NCBI GenBank assembly: GCA_900556365.1
Contig: USOG01000026.1
Coordinates: 1-13,033, forward strand
Origin: an uncultured Collinsella sp.
GTDB taxonomy: Bacteria > Actinomycetota > Coriobacteriia > Coriobacteriales > Coriobacteriaceae
DNA length: 13,033 bases
Reading direction: 5' to 3'
Shown piece by piece: positions 4,917 through 11,968 of this stretch (position 1 is its first letter; every line of letters begins with the position of its first letter). The notes under the pieces were generated by a model. That model did no database searches and was not told where the DNA came from. It was given only the letters and a program-made list of their open reading frames with translations. Made by a program: the position numbers and the translations under genes.

Positions 4917-6920
4917 ATGTCGAAGCAAGCGGTCGTTGGAATCTTGGCGCATGTCGATGCCGGCAAGACCACGCTGGCCGAGGCCATGCTGTTCAACGCG
5001 GGTCGCATTCGCAAGCGCGGGCGCGTGGACGATGGCGATTCGCATCTGGACACTAACGCGATCGAGCGCGAGCGCGGCATTACGATCTTCTCGTCGCAGG
5101 CCGTGCTCGACCATGGCGATACCCGCGTCATGCTTGTGGATGCGCCCGGCCACGTCGATTTTTCGGCCGAGGCGGAGCGCACGCTGCGCGCGCTCGACTA
5201 TGCGATTTTGGTTGTGGGTGCCAACGACGGCGTGCAGGGGCACACCGAAACCCTGTGGCGCCTGCTTGCGCGCTATGACATTCCGACGTTCATCTTTATC
5301 AACAAGATCGATTTGGAGAATCCCGGCCGCGATGTTTTGCTGGCACAACTTGGGCAACGTCTTTCCGAGGGCTGCCTGGATGCCAACGAACTGCTGGCGG
5401 GCGGCGCCGTTCAGGAGGACACTGCTGCGTTGGACGAGGCGGCACTCGAGGAGTTTCTTGAGGCGGGTGAGCTTTCTGTCGCAACGCTGTCACGCATGGT
5501 TGCCGAGCGCAAGCTCTTTCCCTGCTTTGCCGGCTCGGCACTCAAGGACCAAGGCGTGGACGAGCTGCTGGATGGCATATGCGCGCTGATGCGCGAACAG
5601 GCATGGCGCTCGGAGTTTGCCGCCCGCGTCTACCGCGTGAGCCGCGGGGATCGCGGCGAGCGCTTGGCATGGGTTAAAGTGACCGGCGGCACGCTGCATG
5701 CCAAACAGATGATTAACGGACGTTCCGGTGCCGAGGCATGGGAGCAGAAGGTCGATCAGCTACGCATCTATAACGGCGAGAAGTATGAGCTTGCCCAAGA
5801 AGTTGCCGCTGGCGGCATCTGCGCCGTGACGGGTCTTGCGCACGTTCGCCCAGGGGACGCCCTGGGCGCGGAGCCCGCGGGCGATGCGCCCGTCATTGCG
5901 CCGGTCCTCACCTATACGGTGCTGCCGAACGAGCACGATGTCCATACGGTGTTCAAGGCACTGACTGAGTTGGCGGACGAGGATCCCATGCTCGGCGTAA
6001 GCTGGAATACGCATCTTGAGCAGATTCATTTGCAGTTGATGGGCGCCGTGCAACTCGAGGTCGTACAGCGGGTGTTGGCAGATCGCTTTGGCCTTTCGGT
6101 TGCGTTTGAGTCTGGCGGCATTCTCTATAAGGAGACTATTTCGCAGCCGGTCGAGGGCGTGGGCCACTTTGAGCCGCTGCGCCACTATGCCGAGGTGCAT
6201 CTACGCCTGGAGCCGTTGCCAGCGGGTTCGGGCGTGCAGTTTGGTACCGTGACCTCGACCGACGAGCTCGATCTTAACTGGCAGCGTTTGGCACTCACCA
6301 ACGCCATGGAGCGCGATCACCTGGGCGTGCTGACCGGCTCGCCCATCACCGATGTGCGCATTACGCTCACGGGCGGCCGTGCGCATGCCAAACATACCGA
6401 GGGCGGCGATTTTCGCCAGGCCACGTACCGCGCGATTCGCCAGGGTTTGATGCAGGCGCGCGAGGCCGGCGCGGCGGTGCTGTTGGAGCCGTGGTATCGC
6501 TTTGAGCTCGAGGTGCCGGGGGAGTGCGTGGGCCGGGCGCTCTCGGATGCCACGCGCATGGGTGCCGAGTACGAGCCGCCGACGATGACAGGCGACCGGG
6601 CGAAGCTTGTGGGTCGTGTACCGGCATCAGAGGTGCAGGATTACGCGCTGGAGGTGGCTGCCTACACGAGTGGTCGTGGGCATCTGTACCTGGAGTTCGC
6701 CGGCTATGCGGCATGCCATGATGCCGAGCGCGTAATCGAGACGGCCGCCTATGAGCCCGAGGCCGATCTGCCCAACACGCCCGATTCGGTCTTTTGCTCT
6801 CACGGCGCCGGTTACACGGTCAAATGGTACGACGTACCCGCCGCGGCGCACGTAAAGATCGATCCCGCTACCTTTCGCCCCTGGCGAGCGGCAGACGCAG
6901 AGTTCTTCGGCCATAGGTGA
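4917..6920 (+). CDS. TetM/EF-G-like translational GTPase (ribosomal-protection paralogue)
   Basis: A 667-residue GTPase. The start is ATG 4917, with AGAGGAGAG just upstream; an in-frame extension to 4848 has no such site. The GTPase motifs are complete: P-loop AHVDAGKTTL (11-20), switch I RERGITI (51-57), DAPGH (75-79), NKID (129-132) and a G5-like CFAGSAL. Then come the EF-G-like domains, including LTYTVLPNEHDVHTVFKALTEL-type domain III sequence and the C-terminal DSVFCSHGAGYTVKWYDVP region. It resembles the TetM/TetO/TetW family (about 640 residues) more than EF-G. The domain IV tip reads AKHTEGGDF (491-499), whereas resistance proteins have a SPVSTPADF-like loop that reaches the tetracycline site. 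It is therefore probably a chromosomal ribosome-acting paralogue; tetracycline resistance should not be assumed. The stop codon lies inside a GGGACAG hairpin. Confidence 0.9.
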   Translation: MSKQAVVGILAHVDAGKTTLAEAMLFNAGRIRKRGRVDDGDSHLDTNAIERERGITIFSSQAVLDHGDTRVMLVDAPGHVDFSAEAERTLRALDYAILVVGANDGVQGHTETLWRLLARYDIPTFIFINKIDLENPGRDVLLAQLGQRLSEGCLDANELLAGGAVQEDTAALDEAALEEFLEAGELSVATLSRMVAERKLFPCFAGSALKDQGVDELLDGICALMREQAWRSEFAARVYRVSRGDRGERLAWVKVTGGTLHAKQMINGRSGAEAWEQKVDQLRIYNGEKYELAQEVAAGGICAVTGLAHVRPGDALGAEPAGDAPVIAPVLTYTVLPNEHDVHTVFKALTELADEDPMLGVSWNTHLEQIHLQLMGAVQLEVVQRVLADRFGLSVAFESGGILYKETISQPVEGVGHFEPLRHYAEVHLRLEPLPAGSGVQFGTVTSTDELDLNWQRLALTNAMERDHLGVLTGSPITDVRITLTGGRAHAKHTEGGDFRQATYRAIRQGLMQAREAGAAVLLEPWYRFELEVPGECVGRALSDATRMGAEYEPPTMTGDRAKLVGRVPASEVQDYALEVAAYTSGRGHLYLEFAGYAACHDAERVIETAAYEPEADLPNTPDSVFCSHGAGYTVKWYDVPAAAHVKIDPATFRPWRAADAEFFGHR

Positions 6921-6945
6921 CAAAGGGACAGTTCCTTTGTCACCT
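6915..6945 (+). repeat. TGTGACAAAGGGACAG-family hairpin, copy 1
   Basis: A perfect 12-bp stem AGGTGACAAAGG (6915-6926) / CCTTTGTCACCT (6934-6945) with loop GACAGTT. The last Arg codon and TGA stop of the ribosomal GTPase lie in the left arm. No T-run follows, so it is not a typical intrinsic terminator. It is followed after a few bases by the tandem TGGTATAACT repeats. Confidence 0.85.
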
Positions 6946-6950
6946 GTTGT

Positions 6951-6980
6951 TGGTATAACTCGGTATAAGTTGGTATAACT
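6951..6980 (+). promoter_or_regulatory. Three tandem 10-bp extended -10-like repeats
   Basis: Three consecutive 10-bp units: TGGTATAACT (6951-6960), CGGTATAAGT (6961-6970), TGGTATAACT (6971-6980). The first and third match the extended -10 pattern TGnTATAAT at all but one base. The repeat length is close to one helical turn, so the same face of the DNA is presented three times. They end 33 bp before the AAA ATPase start. They may be its promoter, possibly with several start points, or binding sites for a regulator. No -35 at the usual distance was found. Confidence 0.6.
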
Positions 6981-7013
6981 ATAGGCAGCGTTTGCCAATC
7001 CGAGGAGGCCGAC

Positions 7014-8132
7014 ATGAATCCAAATCCCTTTAAGCCCACGGCTGGCAAGCGGCCTCCGATACTCATCGGTCGAGAGTCGGTCATCGAAGATTTTGAGGAA
7101 GGACTCGACAACGGCGCCGGAGCGCCGGGCAGGCTCATGCTCATTACGGGAAACCGCGGCTGCGGCAAGACGGTTCTCCTGCGGGAGCTGCAACGTCTCG
7201 CCAGCGAGCGCGGATGGGCGGTTGTCTCCGATTCCGCTTCGCTTGGCTTGTGCGACCGCCTGGCCGACGCGCTTCGCTCGAATAAACCCGTTGTGACGTC
7301 AATGGAGTTTGGGCCGTCGTTTGGGCGGATGTCGGTCGAGGCGGCGCGAGCAAAGGGCGAGACGTTGCGAGGGCTGGTCAACGAGCGCCTCAAGAAGCTC
7401 GGTCCAGGCAAGGGCATACTGTTTGCGATTGACGAGGCTCAATCTGCGTCTATCGAGGAGCTGGCGGCTCTTGCCGTTCTCTATCAGCAGGTGCTCGGAG
7501 ACCAGGATGCCACGGGCTTGTCCGATAGCGACCAGCGCGGCCTTGCGCTTGTTTTTGCCGGCTTACCCAGTATGGTTGACGATCTGCTCGAAGAGCCGAG
7601 CGTGACGTTTTTGCGGCGTGCCCAGCAGCGTACGCTGGGGGCGATATCTTTGCCCAAGGTGCGCGATTCGTATATCCAGACGGTCAAAGACGCTGGTCTT
7701 TACGTTGACGCGGAGACGGCGGACCATGCGGCGCGCAAAAGCATGGGGCATCCCTATATGGTTCAGCTGGTGGGCTATTACATGTGGCGGTCTGCTGTCC
7801 GGCGTGGCTCGCAGGTCATTGAAGTGTACGATGTCGAGGCTGGCTGCGCCGATGCCGTCTCCGAGTTCTACGAAGCGGTCGACGCGCCCCTGTATTACGG
7901 GCTGCGTAGCCCGCAGCGCCTATTTATCGAGGCCATGGCGGTTGACGAGGGTAAACCGACGCGCATGGCGGACATCATTGAGCGCTGCGATCGCACTCAG
8001 AGCTGGGCGAGTAAATATCGCGCAAGCCTGATTCGCGAGCGCGTCATCGAGGCTGCCGGATACGGCCTCGTCCGGTTTACCGTGCCCATGCTGGGCGCGT
8101 ACATTCGCGATCGAGTTTTATGGCACGAGTGA
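7014..8132 (+). CDS. AAA ATPase of the Orc1/Cdc6-like (AAA_16) type, function unknown
   Basis: 372 residues from ATG 7014, with GAGGAGG 6 nt upstream. The N-terminus has the PPILIGRESVIEDFEEGL box that precedes the nucleotide domain in Orc1/Cdc6-like and STAND-related ATPases. Walker A is GNRGCGKT (46-53), Walker B ILFAIDEAQ (135-143), and a sensor-1-like strand LALVFAGLP lies at 177-185. An arginine-rich LRRAQQRTLG segment follows at about residues 202-211. The ATPase lid region contains GHPYMVQLVGYYMW. The C-terminal 80 residues (RLFIEAMAVDEGKPTRMADI...GYGLVRFTVPMLGAYIRDR) look like a winged helix, so DNA binding is plausible. Proteins of this plan are widespread in Actinobacteria as 'ATP-binding protein' without assigned role. 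No partner nuclease, protease or effector is next to it. The gene is flanked by two GGGACAG hairpins. Confidence 0.85.
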   Translation: MNPNPFKPTAGKRPPILIGRESVIEDFEEGLDNGAGAPGRLMLITGNRGCGKTVLLRELQRLASERGWAVVSDSASLGLCDRLADALRSNKPVVTSMEFGPSFGRMSVEAARAKGETLRGLVNERLKKLGPGKGILFAIDEAQSASIEELAALAVLYQQVLGDQDATGLSDSDQRGLALVFAGLPSMVDDLLEEPSVTFLRRAQQRTLGAISLPKVRDSYIQTVKDAGLYVDAETADHAARKSMGHPYMVQLVGYYMWRSAVRRGSQVIEVYDVEAGCADAVSEFYEAVDAPLYYGLRSPQRLFIEAMAVDEGKPTRMADIIERCDRTQSWASKYRASLIRERVIEAAGYGLVRFTVPMLGAYIRDRVLWHE

Positions 8133-8163
8133 TGTGACAAAGGGACGGCCCCTTTATCACATC
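8131..8163 (+). repeat. TGTGACAAAGGGAC-family hairpin, copy 2
   Basis: A 14-bp stem GATGTGACAAAGGG (8131-8144) / CCCTTTATCACATC (8150-8163) with loop ACGGC. One position is mismatched (C opposite A; as minus-strand RNA it would be a U-G pair). The left arm begins within the TGA stop of the AAA ATPase gene. No T-run follows. Confidence 0.82.
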
Positions 8164-8183
8164 GATAGTTGAGAGGCTAAATT

Positions 8184-8738
8184 ATGGTGATTCATACTGA
8201 GCGTTTGACGCTTCGTCCGTGGCGCGAGGTGGATGCGGCGAGCCTGTTTACATATGCGAGCGACCCGGATGTGGGGCCGGCTGCGGGCTGGCCGCCCCAT
8301 CGAAGCATTGAGGAAAGCAGAGAGATCATTCGGACAGTCTTTGCGGCACCCCATACCTTTGCCGTTTGCCTGGCTGCGACAGATGAGCCCGTGGGCAGCA
8401 TCGGGCTCATGCCGCCTCGCTGTGAGTCGAACAGCCAAAGAGGCGGACTCGAGTTCGAGGTGGGGTATTGGATCGCCAAGCCATTCTGGGGTCTAGGCTT
8501 TGCTCCCGAAGCCGTGCGAGCCATGCAGCGCTATGCGTTCGAAACGCTTGGCTGCAAGGCGCTTTGGTGCGGATACTACGAGGGCAATAACAAGTCGTTA
8601 CGCGTCCAGCAAAAATGTGGGTTCGCGCCACATCACGTTGAGCGCGACGTGCCCTGCGAGCTTATGGGCGATGTACGTACCGAGTGCTTTACATATTTGA
8701 CCTGCGAAGACTGGCACAGGCAGGCACGGTACGAGTAA
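8184..8738 (+). CDS. RimJ/RimL-type GNAT acetyltransferase
   Basis: 184 residues, start ATG 8184 with GAGAGG 7 nt upstream. It opens with HTERLTLRPWREVDAASLF, the usual start of the RimJ/RimL (Acetyltransf_3) group, followed by DEPVGSIGLMP. The acetyl-CoA site appears in VGYWIAKPFWGLGFAPEA (93-110), where WGLGFAPEA fits the Q/R-x-x-G-x-G/A loop, and NNKSLRVQQKCGF (135-147) is the conserved C-terminal helix and turn. Characterised members acetylate the N-termini of ribosomal proteins S5 and L12, but many relatives act on other proteins or small molecules, so the substrate is open. It sits 51 bp after the ATPase gene and 52 bp before the UvrA-like gene on the same strand, consistent with one transcript. 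Confidence 0.9.
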   Translation: MVIHTERLTLRPWREVDAASLFTYASDPDVGPAAGWPPHRSIEESREIIRTVFAAPHTFAVCLAATDEPVGSIGLMPPRCESNSQRGGLEFEVGYWIAKPFWGLGFAPEAVRAMQRYAFETLGCKALWCGYYEGNNKSLRVQQKCGFAPHHVERDVPCELMGDVRTECFTYLTCEDWHRQARYE

Positions 8739-8769
8739 TGTGACAAAGGGACAGCCCTCTTGTCATATT
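8737..8769 (+). repeat. TGTGACAAAGGGACAG-family hairpin, copy 3
   Basis: An imperfect stem AATGTGACAA (8737-8746) / TTGTCATATT (8760-8769) with one G-T wobble, continued by AGGG/CCCT with a bulge, around ACAG. It begins within the TAA stop of the acetyltransferase gene. Its GTGACAAAGGGACAG can be read as an in-frame start (GTG 8740) extending the next gene by 17 codons, which is almost certainly an artefact. Confidence 0.78.
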
Positions 8770-8790
8770 CGATCAACTGGAAGGGGAGCG

Positions 8791-11283
8791 ATGGCGGTGT
8801 CGCAACAACCAAGTGCTATCGAGGTGCGTGGTGCACGCGTCCACAATCTCAAAAACATCGATATCGATATCCCGCTGGGAAAGCTCGTGGGTATTGCCGG
8901 CGTGTCGGGCTCGGGCAAGAGTTCGCTGGCGCTGGGAGTTCTTTATGCCGAGGGCTCGCGCCGTTACCTGGAGGCGCTCAGCACCTATACCCGCCGTCGT
9001 CTGACGCAGGCCGAGCACGCCCAGGTGGACGAGGTGCTGCATGTGCCAGCGGCGCTCGCATTGCATCAGCGCCCCAGCGTGCCGGGCGTGCGCTCGACCT
9101 TTGGCACCATGACCGAGCTCAACAACAGCCTGCGTCTGCTCTTTAGCCGTTGCGCCCATCACGTGTGTCCGCACTGCGGGGCGCGCGTGGAGCCGAGCCT
9201 TAACGTGGCTGCGGGCCTGTCGCTCACGTGCCCTGCGTGCGGCCGCGAGTTCTACGCGCCGAGTGCCGAGGATTTGGCTTTCAATAGCGGTGGTGCGTGC
9301 CCTACCTGCGGCGGCACCGGTGTCATGCGCGAGGTGGACGAGGCAAGCCTGGTGCCCGACGAGTCAAAGACTATCAACGAGGGCGCGGTGCTTCCCTGGG
9401 GTACGCTCATGTGGGATCTGATGAAGCAGGTGGCAGGCGAGATGGGCGTGCGTACCGACGTGCCGTTTAACCAGCTCACGCCTCAAGAGCGCGACATCGT
9501 GTTCCATGGTTCGGCGGTTAAAAAGCACATTCTCTACGTTCCCAAAAACGGCGAGGGCGCCACGCCGCTCGACTTTACCTATTACAACGCCGTCTATACC
9601 GTTGAGAATGCGCTCGCCAAGGTTAAGGACGACAAGGGGCTTAAGCGCGTGGCTCGCTTTTTGCGTGAGGGCCCATGTCGTGATTGTGGCGGCACGCGTC
9701 TTTCCGAGGCTGCGCGCCAGCCCCAAGTGCGCGGTATCAATCTGGCGCAGGCCGCGGCCATGACGCTGGGCGAGGCGAATGAGTGGGTGCGCGGGGTGCC
9801 CGCATCCTTGCCGCCCGAGATGCGGCCCATGGCGACGGATATATGCGATTCGTTTTTGAGCGCGGCCCGTCGTCTGGTCGACCTGGGCCTCGATTACCTT
9901 TCACTCGATCGCGCCGGTGCCACGCTCTCCACGGGTGAGCGCCAGCGCGTGCAGCTTGCTCGCGTGGTGCGCAACCGATCGACAGGCGTGCTTTATGTGT
10001 TGGACGAGCCTTCGATCGGCCTGCATCCTGCCAATGTCGACGGCCTGGTAGGCGTGATGCACGATCTGGTGGATGACGGCAACACCGTGGTTGTTGTCGA
10101 CCACGATACGCGCGTACTGGCGGAAGCCGACTATCTCGTCGAGATGGGCCCCGTTGCCGGAGCAGACGGCGGTAATGTGATTGCCACTGGTACGGTAGGC
10201 GAGGTCGAGCAATCGCGGGGCAGCCGCATCGCTCCGTTTTTGCGCGCAGAGCCCAAGCGCTTGCGTCCGCAGGTGACTGACGACGAGATGTTCGACCAGG
10301 GCCATATCCGCATGGCAACCGATGCCATCCATACCGTCAAGCCACTCGAAGTCGATATCCCGCGCGGTCGCTTGGTTGCGGTGACGGGCGTTTCGGGCTC
10401 GGGTAAGACGACGTTGGTGCTCGAGACGCTCATTCCGGCACTCAAGGCGCAGGCAGCCGGCGAGCGCCTGCCGGGGCACGTGCGTTGGGTCGATGCCGAG
10501 GGCATTGCCCGCGCAAATCTGATTGACGCTACGCCCATCGGCGCCAACGTGCGCTCGACGGTGGCGACTTATGCCGACATCCATGATGAGCTGCGCCGCG
10601 CCTTCGCCCGTACGCCCGAGGCCAAGGCGGCCGGCTACAAGGCGGGCGCCTTTAGCTACAACACTGGCGCCTTGCGTTGCCCTACGTGCGATGGCACGGG
10701 TTCGATATCGCTCGACGTGCAGTTTTTGCCCGATGTCGAGATCGTCTGCCCGGCATGTCGCGGCTCGCGTTATGCGGATGCGGCTTCGCATATCCATCGC
10801 GAGGGCAAGGACGGGAGCTTGCTTACGTTGCCGCAGCTCATGGACATGAGTGTGGACGAGGCCCTCGACGCCACGGTGGGACTCAAGAAGGTTCAGGCGC
10901 GCTTGCAGACCTTGCACGACCTGGGCTTGGGCTATCTCACGCTCGGTGAGCCCACGCCGGCGCTCTCGGGCGGCGAGGCACAGCGTCTTAAGCTTGCGAG
11001 CGAGATGGGCCGCGTGCAGGATGATGCCGCGTTTGTGTTTGACGAGCCCACGATCGGCCTGCATCCGCTCGATGTTCAGGTGTTGCTGAGTGTGTTCGAC
11101 GGCCTCGTTGCCAAGGGCGCCACAGTTGTCGTGATCGAGCACGACCTCGACCTTATCCGTAACGCCGATTATGTGATCGACATGGGCCCGGGCGGTGGCG
11201 ATGCCGGCGGGCAAATCGTCTGCGCCGGCACGCCGGGCGACATCGCAGCCTGCTCCAAGAGCATTACCGGTCGCTACCTATAA
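8791..11283 (+). CDS. UvrA-like tandem ABC ATPase lacking the UvrB-binding domain (UvrA2-type)
   Basis: 830 residues from ATG 8791 (AAGGGGAG just upstream); UvrA proper is about 940. Both ATPase halves are complete. Half one has Walker A GVSGSGKSS (37-45), signature LSTGE (379-383, LSGGE in most UvrA) and Walker B VLYVLDEP (400-407). Half two has GVSGSGKTT (533-541), LSGGE (725-729) and FVFDEP (748-753). The zinc modules are present: CPHC...CPAC (126-150), CPTCGGTG (170-177), CRDCGGT, and CPTC...CPAC (630-656). The first CPHC follows directly after RSTFGTMTELNNSLRLLFSR, where UvrA normally carries the roughly 150-residue region including the UvrB-binding domain; only about 20 residues remain before the next CPAC. 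This fits UvrA2/class III proteins, linked in some bacteria to DNA damage or DNA-binding drug tolerance. It probably does not load UvrB. Confidence 0.9.
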   Translation: MAVSQQPSAIEVRGARVHNLKNIDIDIPLGKLVGIAGVSGSGKSSLALGVLYAEGSRRYLEALSTYTRRRLTQAEHAQVDEVLHVPAALALHQRPSVPGVRSTFGTMTELNNSLRLLFSRCAHHVCPHCGARVEPSLNVAAGLSLTCPACGREFYAPSAEDLAFNSGGACPTCGGTGVMREVDEASLVPDESKTINEGAVLPWGTLMWDLMKQVAGEMGVRTDVPFNQLTPQERDIVFHGSAVKKHILYVPKNGEGATPLDFTYYNAVYTVENALAKVKDDKGLKRVARFLREGPCRDCGGTRLSEAARQPQVRGINLAQAAAMTLGEANEWVRGVPASLPPEMRPMATDICDSFLSAARRLVDLGLDYLSLDRAGATLSTGERQRVQLARVVRNRSTGVLYVLDEPSIGLHPANVDGLVGVMHDLVDDGNTVVVVDHDTRVLAEADYLVEMGPVAGADGGNVIATGTVGEVEQSRGSRIAPFLRAEPKRLRPQVTDDEMFDQGHIRMATDAIHTVKPLEVDIPRGRLVAVTGVSGSGKTTLVLETLIPALKAQAAGERLPGHVRWVDAEGIARANLIDATPIGANVRSTVATYADIHDELRRAFARTPEAKAAGYKAGAFSYNTGALRCPTCDGTGSISLDVQFLPDVEIVCPACRGSRYADAASHIHREGKDGSLLTLPQLMDMSVDEALDATVGLKKVQARLQTLHDLGLGYLTLGEPTPALSGGEAQRLKLASEMGRVQDDAAFVFDEPTIGLHPLDVQVLLSVFDGLVAKGATVVVIEHDLDLIRNADYVIDMGPGGGDAGGQIVCAGTPGDIAACSKSITGRYL

Positions 11284-11285
11284 CC

Positions 11286-11318
11286 GAATGTGACAAAGGG
11301 ACAGCCTCTTTATCACAT
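11286..11318 (+). repeat. TGTGACAAAGGGACAG-family hairpin, copy 4
   Basis: The stem GAATGTGACAAAG (11286-11298) / CTTTATCACATTC (about 11308-11320) has one C-A mismatch, the same variant as copy 2, around GGACAGCCT. It begins 3 nt after the stop of the UvrA-like gene. Its right arm contains the TGA stop (11315-11313) and last Met codon of trmL on the other strand, so it lies between two converging genes. Confidence 0.8.
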
Positions 11319-11912
11319 TCCCGGAAAGCCTGCCTGGCGCAGAGCCTCGTAGAGGACGATGGCGGCGCTGTTTGAGAGGTTGAGTGCGCTGATGCGGTAG
11401 TCGTCCGGGTTGACGAAGTTGCCGCAGATATCCTGCTGCAGGATGGTCTCGTGGCTGTCCTCGGTATGCCCCAGCGATTCCTCGTGAGCTTCCCAAGCCT
11501 CGGCGTTATCGAGTGAGTCGCAATCGCGCAACATGGGGATGCGCTCGCAGCGCTCGGGCGCCGCGGCAAGCAGTGGCTCGGGAATCCCCGAGCTCTCGCT
11601 GCCAAAGACCAAAAAGTCGCCGTCGCGGTAGGTACTTTGCGCATAGGTGCGGCGCGCCTTTTTGGTCAGCAGATGCAGGCGCTCGTCGGCGGGGGAGAGG
11701 TCGTTGCGCGCAAGAAAATCCTCCCAGCTGGCATAGGTCGTCACATCCAAGTTTTGCCAGTAGCCCAGGCCGGCGCGACGCACCGTTTTGTCGTCGAGTG
11801 AAAAGCCCAGCGGCTCCACCAGATGCAGGCGGGCGCCGGTGACCACGCAGGTACGGCCGATATTGCCCGTATTGGCCGGAATCTCGGGCGCATACAGCAC
11901 GATATTGAACAT
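11313..11912 (-). CDS. trmL: tRNA (cytidine(34)-2'-O)-methyltransferase TrmL, with an internal insertion
   Basis: A SPOUT-class (trefoil knot) enzyme that 2'-O-methylates the wobble base of leucine tRNAs using SAM; dimeric in known cases. The start is ATG 11912 with AAGGAG 4-5 nt upstream; the frame extends further but without such a site. Family marks: FNIVLYAPEIPANTGNIGR (2-20), LHLVEPLGFSLDDKTVRRAGLGYW (29-52), DGDFLVFGSESSGIPE (97-112), RIPM (124-127), and LNLSNSAAIVLYEALRQAGFPG (177-198), which forms the knot. The protein has 199 residues against about 155-160 in E. coli. The extra roughly 40 residues (134-176, acidic and His-containing) are inserted between RIPMLRDCDS and LNLSN, next to the knot and cofactor site. 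The stop codon is inside a GGGACAG hairpin. The start lies only 21 nt beyond a terminator. Confidence 0.93.
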   Translation of the reverse strand: MFNIVLYAPEIPANTGNIGRTCVVTGARLHLVEPLGFSLDDKTVRRAGLGYWQNLDVTTYASWEDFLARNDLSPADERLHLLTKKARRTYAQSTYRDGDFLVFGSESSGIPEPLLAAAPERCERIPMLRDCDSLDNAEAWEAHEESLGHTEDSHETILQQDICGNFVNPDDYRISALNLSNSAAIVLYEALRQAGFPGM

Positions 11913-11931
11913 GAATCTCCTTGGCTCAGAA

Positions 11932-11968
11932 CGAAAAACCACCACGAAGGGGCGTCTTCGTGGTGGTT
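11932..11968 (-). terminator. Rho-independent terminator after the COG0523 GTPase gene
   Basis: A perfect 13-bp stem AACCACCACGAAG / CTTCGTGGTGGTT (arms 11968-11956 and 11949-11937 on the minus strand, loop 6 nt). On the minus strand the closing arm is followed by further T residues (GGTTTTTCG). It ends the GTPase transcript, 39 nt after its stop. Because trmL starts just beyond it, it may also act as an attenuator for trmL. Confidence 0.9.

Noticed and set aside
4917..6920. Calling the GTPase a tetracycline resistance gene or fusA
   Set aside because: The domain IV tip lacks the resistance-type loop, and the C-terminus and P-loop context differ from canonical EF-G; either label would overstate the evidence.
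7014..8738. AAA ATPase plus acetyltransferase as a toxin-antitoxin or defence pair
   Set aside because: The acetyltransferase is of the RimJ/RimL type, not the DUF1778-linked toxin type, and there is no small antitoxin or nuclease next to it.
9901..11214. A 437-codon minus-strand frame opposite the UvrA-like gene
   Set aside because: It is antisense to a highly conserved ATPase and has the His/Arg/Ala-rich composition of a codon-bias shadow; no recognisable motif.
6915..11318. Regularly spaced hairpins as a possible CRISPR-like array
   Set aside because: The copies are separated by whole genes, not by short spacers, and no cas gene is present.
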